From: Sulfolobaceae archaeon
GTDB taxonomy: Archaea; Thermoproteota; Thermoprotei_A; Sulfolobales; Sulfolobaceae
Length of the DNA: 9,938 nucleotides
Direction: 5' to 3'
Assembly (NCBI GenBank): GCA_028277025.1
Contig: JAPYVG010000058.1
Span: forward strand, 1-9,938
Shown: positions 6,026-9,938 of the stretch, one piece after another
How positions within the stretch are numbered: position 1 is the stretch's first letter
Layout of the letters: each line of letters starts with the position of its first letter
Translations under genes and position numbers: made by a program
Notes under the pieces: model-generated
Database searches by the model: none
What the model was told of the DNA's origin: nothing
Seen by the model: only the letters and a program-made list of their open reading frames with translations

Positions 6026-8125
6026 TTAAGTCATTTTACTCAGCCTTTCTAAAACCTTATCAATCTTAGGCCTCTTTTCTGGATCTGGGTTTACCATATC
6101 CTTTATCAAATTAACTAATTCCTCTTTAACATCTTCTATCTTTAAATTCTCATAATATTTCCTATACTCCTCCTTAGCTTTTTCAATTATCGCAGAATAG
6201 TCACCCTTCTGTTCGTATATAGTTATCGCATCGTTAAACAATGTGATTAACTCCTTAGAGTTAAAGGACTGTCTAGTTAAAAGAGTATACATAGTAGCAC
6301 CTAAAGAGTAAATGTCCATACTGGGTCTTGCTCCCTCACCTTTTATTAATGCTTCTATTTGGTCTACTGGACAAAACTCTGGTGTAAATTGTGCAAATTT
6401 TTCCCCGATCTTCCTAGCACTTCCTAAATCGCTAATTTTCACCACCGTTTTTCCATTCTTTAAGTTTTCTAAGACTTCCTTTCCAGTTCTACCGGGGGGT
6501 TTAGAGAACAAAATATTTGATGGTTTAATATCTAGGTGTACGAAGCCGGCATCATGTATCTCTTTCAGTGCCTTAGCGATTTGTAATCCTATCAACTTGA
6601 CTATGTCTTGCCACTCATCTGAATAGAATACATTATCATCTTGTGATAACGTTTTCGCACTCCCACCCTCTAAGTATTCCATAACTAGTATTGGTGGATT
6701 TTTCAAGTATTCACCTACATCCCCAGATAATATCTTTTTCAAACTCACTGGGTCTATTTGAGCGTCGATGAATTTCACTATATTACCACTCTTTTGCGAC
6801 AATTCCCTAAGTTGCATATACTCGTTAATAAAATCGTAATACTTGTGACTATAACTCGAAGGTGGCATTAGGATAGGTATTTTAATAGCGTATTTCTTAT
6901 CATCTTTCTCACCCGTCATTACGTATGCCGAACCTCCTTTACCTAGGTATGAAGTTATCTTATAACCGTGGATTGTCTTGTTTAACCACACGTGTGGATC
7001 CCAATTGTACTTTAGGTAGTCTAACTTAAGGACTTCTATCTCGTCCATTAAAGCCAATAATTTAGGTGAGGGTGAGACTTCGACAGCCAGTTTTCCTACT
7101 TTTTCAGCTAAATTCACGTCTTTGTCCTTGACGATTAATAAGTATCTTACTATATCCCTTGAAGGGACTTTTTTGAGGCCTAAGAAACACTCCGCCACTT
7201 TTGTATAATCACATTTACTGTAATCTATTGAGAAGGGTCTGAATTCTGGTAAGAGCACTACTGCTTCACACAACTTCTCGTTAGCAAATTGGCAAAAGAT
7301 TTCTGTTAAATCTCCTTTATAAATTTCGGCTATTCTCTTAGCTAATCTTAAGTCCTTAGTTTTAAATGCGGTAATTAACGTGGTCTTTAAATCATTTAAT
7401 GAAGGTGTAAAGGAAAGAATAGCTGAACCGCTTAACGAATACATTACCGATAAGGGTGAGGAATATAAGTAAGCTATTATTCCACTTACTCCTATACTTA
7501 TAATTCCGATAAGGAAGTTTAGATAGCCTTCTATTATGTAATCCCTCTCCTTTAAGTATAATATAAATGCTATGATGACTGTAGCATACGATAAAAACGC
7601 AAACTTAGATAAGCTAAAGAAAGTATTTAATACGTTAATCGTGGTACTGGTACTAAACGAGTAAATGATTAAGTAGATTGTTTGAAACGTGAAATAAGGT
7701 ATAGCTACTGTGAATATGATGCTAGGATATTTAGGTTTAGTAAATAGTGAAAGTACTAAACCTATTAGAATCGTTGCTAAATACTCCTCTGGCAGTCCGA
7801 AATAAAGTGATGTGAAAAGTGAGAAAACTATTCCTAAAATGGGAGAAGGCCAGAACTTTGATTTAGCCAAAGAGAATATGAGTGCTATTATCGGGGGGAT
7901 AAGTAAGTCAACTTTAATCATAGGATAATTGGCATAAATTATTGATGCTACTCCCCCAATTATAATTCCTAATCCTGCGTAATCATATCTGCTAAAAAGT
8001 GTAAGAAAGATTATCCCAAAGGCAAAAATTAGATAAAATGGAGTAAAGGAATTAGTAACATAAAGTAGGACTATTGGCAAAAGTCCGCTTATTGCTAAGA
8101 TTCTGTTAATTTGTTCTATTTTCAT
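6026..8125 (-). CDS. Membrane-anchored eukaryotic-like Ser/Thr protein kinase
   Basis: Three parts are visible in 699 residues. Residues about 8-245 form some ten hydrophobic helices. Residues about 246-385 are a helical cytoplasmic linker with several cysteines. Residues 386-699 are a full protein kinase domain that transfers phosphate from ATP to Ser/Thr of target proteins. Kinase motifs: glycine loop GKGGSAYV (395-402), ATP lysine K415 in YAIKIP, probable helix-C glutamate E435, catalytic loop HLDIKPSN (H530, D532, N537), metal-binding DLG (D566) in place of DFG, PEFCP (E583) in place of APE, D604 in SMDIYSLG, and R685 near the end. All catalytic residues are present, so it should be active. 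The membrane part may sense or localise; its ligand is unknown. ATG 8125 has a TATA box about 27 bp upstream, so the mRNA is probably leaderless. No phosphatase gene is adjacent. Confidence 0.92.
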   Translation of the reverse strand: MKIEQINRILAISGLLPIVLLYVTNSFTPFYLIFAFGIIFLTLFSRYDYAGLGIIIGGVASIIYANYPMIKVDLLIPPIIALIFSLAKSKFWPSPILGIVFSLFTSLYFGLPEEYLATILIGLVLSLFTKPKYPSIIFTVAIPYFTFQTIYLIIYSFSTSTTINVLNTFFSLSKFAFLSYATVIIAFILYLKERDYIIEGYLNFLIGIISIGVSGIIAYLYSSPLSVMYSLSGSAILSFTPSLNDLKTTLITAFKTKDLRLAKRIAEIYKGDLTEIFCQFANEKLCEAVVLLPEFRPFSIDYSKCDYTKVAECFLGLKKVPSRDIVRYLLIVKDKDVNLAEKVGKLAVEVSPSPKLLALMDEIEVLKLDYLKYNWDPHVWLNKTIHGYKITSYLGKGGSAYVMTGEKDDKKYAIKIPILMPPSSYSHKYYDFINEYMQLRELSQKSGNIVKFIDAQIDPVSLKKILSGDVGEYLKNPPILVMEYLEGGSAKTLSQDDNVFYSDEWQDIVKLIGLQIAKALKEIHDAGFVHLDIKPSNILFSKPPGRTGKEVLENLKNGKTVVKISDLGSARKIGEKFAQFTPEFCPVDQIEALIKGEGARPSMDIYSLGATMYTLLTRQSFNSKELITLFNDAITIYEQKGDYSAIIEKAKEEYRKYYENLKIEDVKEELVNLIKDMVNPDPEKRPKIDKVLERLSKMT

Positions 8126-8147
8126 CCATAGAAATAATTAAGAGATT

Positions 8148-8156
8148 AAATTATAA
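8148..8156 (-). promoter_or_regulatory. TATA box of the kinase gene
   Basis: On minus this reads CTTATAATT, centred about 27 bp before the ATG at 8125. It fits a leaderless archaeal promoter; no Shine-Dalgarno sequence precedes the ATG. Confidence 0.65.
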
Positions 8157-8199
8157 GGTTAGTGCATTATTAATGTAGTTTGGCCTTTGTAACAGTGAC

Positions 8200-8352
8200 G
8201 TGATTGAAGAGGTGACATTAGCCCGTTCTAACTGTAAGCTCTTAGATAGTGACATATGTCGGGAAATTATAGCTTTCTACTATCAACTCCACTTGTTGAA
8301 ATTCCTAGAGGGTTTTGCTCTTAATTCCCTAGTTTTCAAGCGAAATATTTAA
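8200..8352 (+). CDS. Possible 50-residue small ORF or gene remnant
   Basis: An open frame from GTG 8200 to TAA 8350-8352 in the divergent spacer between kinase and acyl-CoA dehydrogenase. It encodes 50 residues, with the stretch CKLLDSDICREIIAFYYQLH and then LLKFLEGFALNSLVF reading like two amphipathic helices. No family was recognised. The frame is open back to 8179 but has no earlier start of note; GTG 8212 is an alternative. ATTATTAATG at 8166-8175 might be a weak TATA element. It may be a small gene, a decayed fragment or chance. Confidence 0.25.
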   Translation: MIEEVTLARSNCKLLDSDICREIIAFYYQLHLLKFLEGFALNSLVFKRNI

Positions 8353-8361
8353 AGAAGTTAA

Positions 8362-8383
8362 TTTTTATAGGCAAATAATAAAA
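8362..8383 (+). promoter_or_regulatory. Promoter region of the acyl-CoA dehydrogenase gene
   Basis: TAATAAAA at 8376-8383 is centred about 26 bp before the ATG at 8406 and suits a leaderless start. A stronger-looking TTTTTATAG at 8362-8370 would instead give a leader of about 14 nt. Which is used cannot be settled by eye. Confidence 0.5.
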
Positions 8384-8405
8384 CTTTTGATTTCAAAATT
8401 ATATT

Positions 8406-9572
8406 ATGGACTTCGAATTATCTGAGGAAGAGAAGGCGATAAAAGAGGAAATTCACGAATTTTTAGAGAAGAAGTTAAGACCTCTGGTGAGACAAATAGA
8501 CGAAAAAGGTGTGCCGAGGGATTTCATGCTTGAGGCCGGAAAAATGGGTATATGGGGCACTGTGTTCTCCAAAGATGTAGGAGGTCTCTCTTTGCCTTTT
8601 TCCACAGCAGTTTTAATAGCTGAAGAACTGGGTTGGGCCGACTTCTCATTAGCAACCGGGGTTATTTTCGTTTTGGAACAGGGGTGGGGATACGTTCTTG
8701 ATAAATACGGTAATAACGATTTAAGATTAGAAGTCTTACCTAAAGTGATTAAAGGGGAGAACTTTCTTGGAGTAGCTTCTACCGAACCTACCGGTGGGAG
8801 TGACGTAGCATCAATAAGGACTATTGCGATAAAAAGGGAGTCTAGTTATGTGATAAAGGGTCAGAAGGCTTATATAAGTGGTGCTGTGGAAGCCAAGGAA
8901 TGGGGAGGGGGACACTTAGTTTTAGCCAAGACAAGACCCGAGGAAAGACATAAGGGCATTTCTATTATTTATGTCCCTGCCAACTCACCTGGTGTTAACG
9001 TTAGGAAATTAGAAAACATGGGAAGGATGGGGATATCCACGTCTTTAGTGGACTATAATGAGGTTGAAGTACCGCTAAAAAACTTAGTAGGAGAAGAGAA
9101 TAAGGGGTTTTACCACGCTATGGACGGTTTTAATCACGCTAGAGTGTTAGTTGCCGGTATTTGTCTCGGCGCTGGTAAAGCAATATTAGAACAAGGGCTT
9201 GAATACATTAGGAATAGAGAGGTTTTTGGGCAAAAATTAAAAGATTTTCAGTCCATAGCTTTCGAGGCGGCTGAGCTGTATACTAAGCTTGAAATGGCAA
9301 GGCTTTTGACATATAAGGCAGCATGGGCATTAGACAAAGGTCTTAAAGACGCTCATATTTATGTGGCTATGGCCAAACTTACAGCCCCTCAGACAGCGTT
9401 TGAGATCATTAAAAGTGTAATGATGTGGATGGGTGCCTATGGCTATTCTAAAGATGCCTTAGTAGAGGCAAGTTTTAGGGGGATAATGAGTTATTTAGTG
9501 GGTGCTGAAGGAGCTATGAATATAATGAAGTTAATAATCTCGAGGGGTATTCTATCATATCTATCATATTAA
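8406..9572 (+). CDS. Acyl-CoA dehydrogenase family flavoprotein
   Basis: A cytoplasmic FAD enzyme of 388 residues, the normal family length (380-400), that oxidises acyl-CoA thioesters to 2,3-enoyl-CoA in fatty-acid, branched-chain or dicarboxylic acid breakdown. Residues 1-120 are the N-terminal helical domain. The middle beta domain starts with ASTEPTGGSD at 124-133, close to family signature 1 but with Ser where Leu/Ile/Val/Met is usual. The C-terminal helical domain has REVFGQKLKDFQSIA (FAD contact) and WMGAYGYSKDALVEASFRG. E368 in GAEG aligns with the catalytic glutamate of medium-chain dehydrogenases (YEGT). Chain length or substrate cannot be assigned. No thiolase, hydratase or electron-transfer flavoprotein gene is in the window. 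It is transcribed away from the kinase gene and ends 76 bp before the IS remnant. Confidence 0.92.
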   Translation: MDFELSEEEKAIKEEIHEFLEKKLRPLVRQIDEKGVPRDFMLEAGKMGIWGTVFSKDVGGLSLPFSTAVLIAEELGWADFSLATGVIFVLEQGWGYVLDKYGNNDLRLEVLPKVIKGENFLGVASTEPTGGSDVASIRTIAIKRESSYVIKGQKAYISGAVEAKEWGGGHLVLAKTRPEERHKGISIIYVPANSPGVNVRKLENMGRMGISTSLVDYNEVEVPLKNLVGEENKGFYHAMDGFNHARVLVAGICLGAGKAILEQGLEYIRNREVFGQKLKDFQSIAFEAAELYTKLEMARLLTYKAAWALDKGLKDAHIYVAMAKLTAPQTAFEIIKSVMMWMGAYGYSKDALVEASFRGIMSYLVGAEGAMNIMKLIISRGILSYLSY

Positions 9573-9648
9573 CGCTGTTTAACTCTTTGGTCACTAATTT
9601 TTCTATAATGATTTTTTAAGCTACTTTTCTTACAGCAGTTATGGGACT

Positions 9649-9938
9649 TTAACGTAACTTAAAGATTTTCATTAGCCCCGGCGGTCCGCCTAAATAACGT
9701 TCAACGAACCTGAGGAACGCCTCCACGCTCCTCAGGTTAAGCTCACTCACCAGTTCCCTAACCACGTTGGTCATGATGGTGAAGATCGTGAGGTAGCCCT
9801 GAAGCCTCTCTCTCCTCCAGAAAGAGGAGTCCTCCAGGCCCAAGGCCTTGACGTCCTTGTGGAGCTCCTCGATCTCCCACCTCATCCTCCAGACCTCCTC
9901 GATATCCTCCTCGCTAAGCGAGAGGTCAGTCGTGTAGA
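9649..9938 (-). CDS. IS4-superfamily DDE transposase, C-terminal part cut by window edge
   Basis: The minus-strand frame is open to the window end, so the N-terminal part lies outside; an ATG at 9885 is internal. Just after the edge the sequence reads YTTDLSLSEEDIEEVWRMRWEIEELHKDVK. Within it, W-x2-R-x3-E-x6-K corresponds to the Y-(2)-R-(3)-E-(6)-K signature of IS4-type transposases, with Trp in place of Tyr; the glutamate is the third catalytic acid. A C-terminal helical tail follows, to the TAA at 9649. The segment is visibly richer in G+C than the adjacent dehydrogenase gene, as expected for incoming DNA. Whether the full element is intact cannot be seen, and its terminal repeat on this side (below 9649) was not identified. 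Confidence 0.8.
   Translation of the reverse strand, partial: YTTDLSLSEEDIEEVWRMRWEIEELHKDVKALGLEDSSFWRRERLQGYLTIFTIMTNVVRELVSELNLRSVEAFLRFVERYLGGPPGLMKIFKLR

Noticed and set aside
6312..6626. Plus-strand open frame of 104 residues within the kinase gene
   Set aside because: It is antisense to the catalytic core of the kinase, whose motifs fix the coding strand.
1..9938. CRISPR array, tRNA or rRNA genes
   Set aside because: No regularly spaced repeats, cloverleaf sequences or conserved rRNA segments were found on either strand.

Overview
The window looks like an archaeal chromosome segment, most likely from the order Sulfolobales (thermoacidophilic Crenarchaeota/Thermoproteota). The grounds are AT-rich host genes with AGG/AGA arginine and ATA isoleucine codons, start codons (often GTG) about 26 bp downstream of TATA-like boxes as in leaderless archaeal genes, a PaREP1-type protein, and a eukaryotic-like protein kinase with an archaeal style of motif. 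The order is inferred; no rRNA or tRNA marker is present.

Left edge (1-1575): mobile DNA. The 3' part of an IS110-family transposase enters from the left edge. It is followed by an IS1-family element that has been turned partly inside out. Its left terminal repeat and transposase N-terminal half (765-1330) lie on the minus strand, while the C-terminal half and right terminal repeat (1332-1575) lie on the plus strand. A 15-bp piece of the transposase gene is present at both breakpoints. The two halves together would make one IS1-type transposase of about 244 residues, so this is one broken element and not two unrelated genes.

Centre (1576-5969): after about 300 bp of AT-rich non-coding DNA come, all on plus, an APC-superfamily amino-acid/amine permease, a four-helix small membrane protein, a major facilitator superfamily transporter, an SRPBCC-fold protein and a PaREP1-family protein. 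The last two overlap as ATGA and are probably translated together. A possible C/D box small RNA overlaps the stop codon of the MFS gene.

Right part (5970-9572): convergent to the PaREP1 gene is a 699-residue membrane-anchored Ser/Thr protein kinase (about ten N-terminal helices, a helical cytoplasmic linker, a complete C-terminal kinase domain). A divergent intergenic region with promoters for both sides, and possibly a 50-codon ORF, leads to an acyl-CoA dehydrogenase.

Right edge (9649-9938): a GC-richer 3' end of an IS4-superfamily DDE transposase on minus, cut by the window edge. The block of transport, lipid-metabolism and signalling genes is therefore flanked on both sides by insertion sequences. 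The genes do not form one obvious pathway: two transporters, an acyl-CoA dehydrogenase and a hydrophobic-ligand-binding fold would fit uptake and use of small organic substrates, but this is only inferred from proximity.
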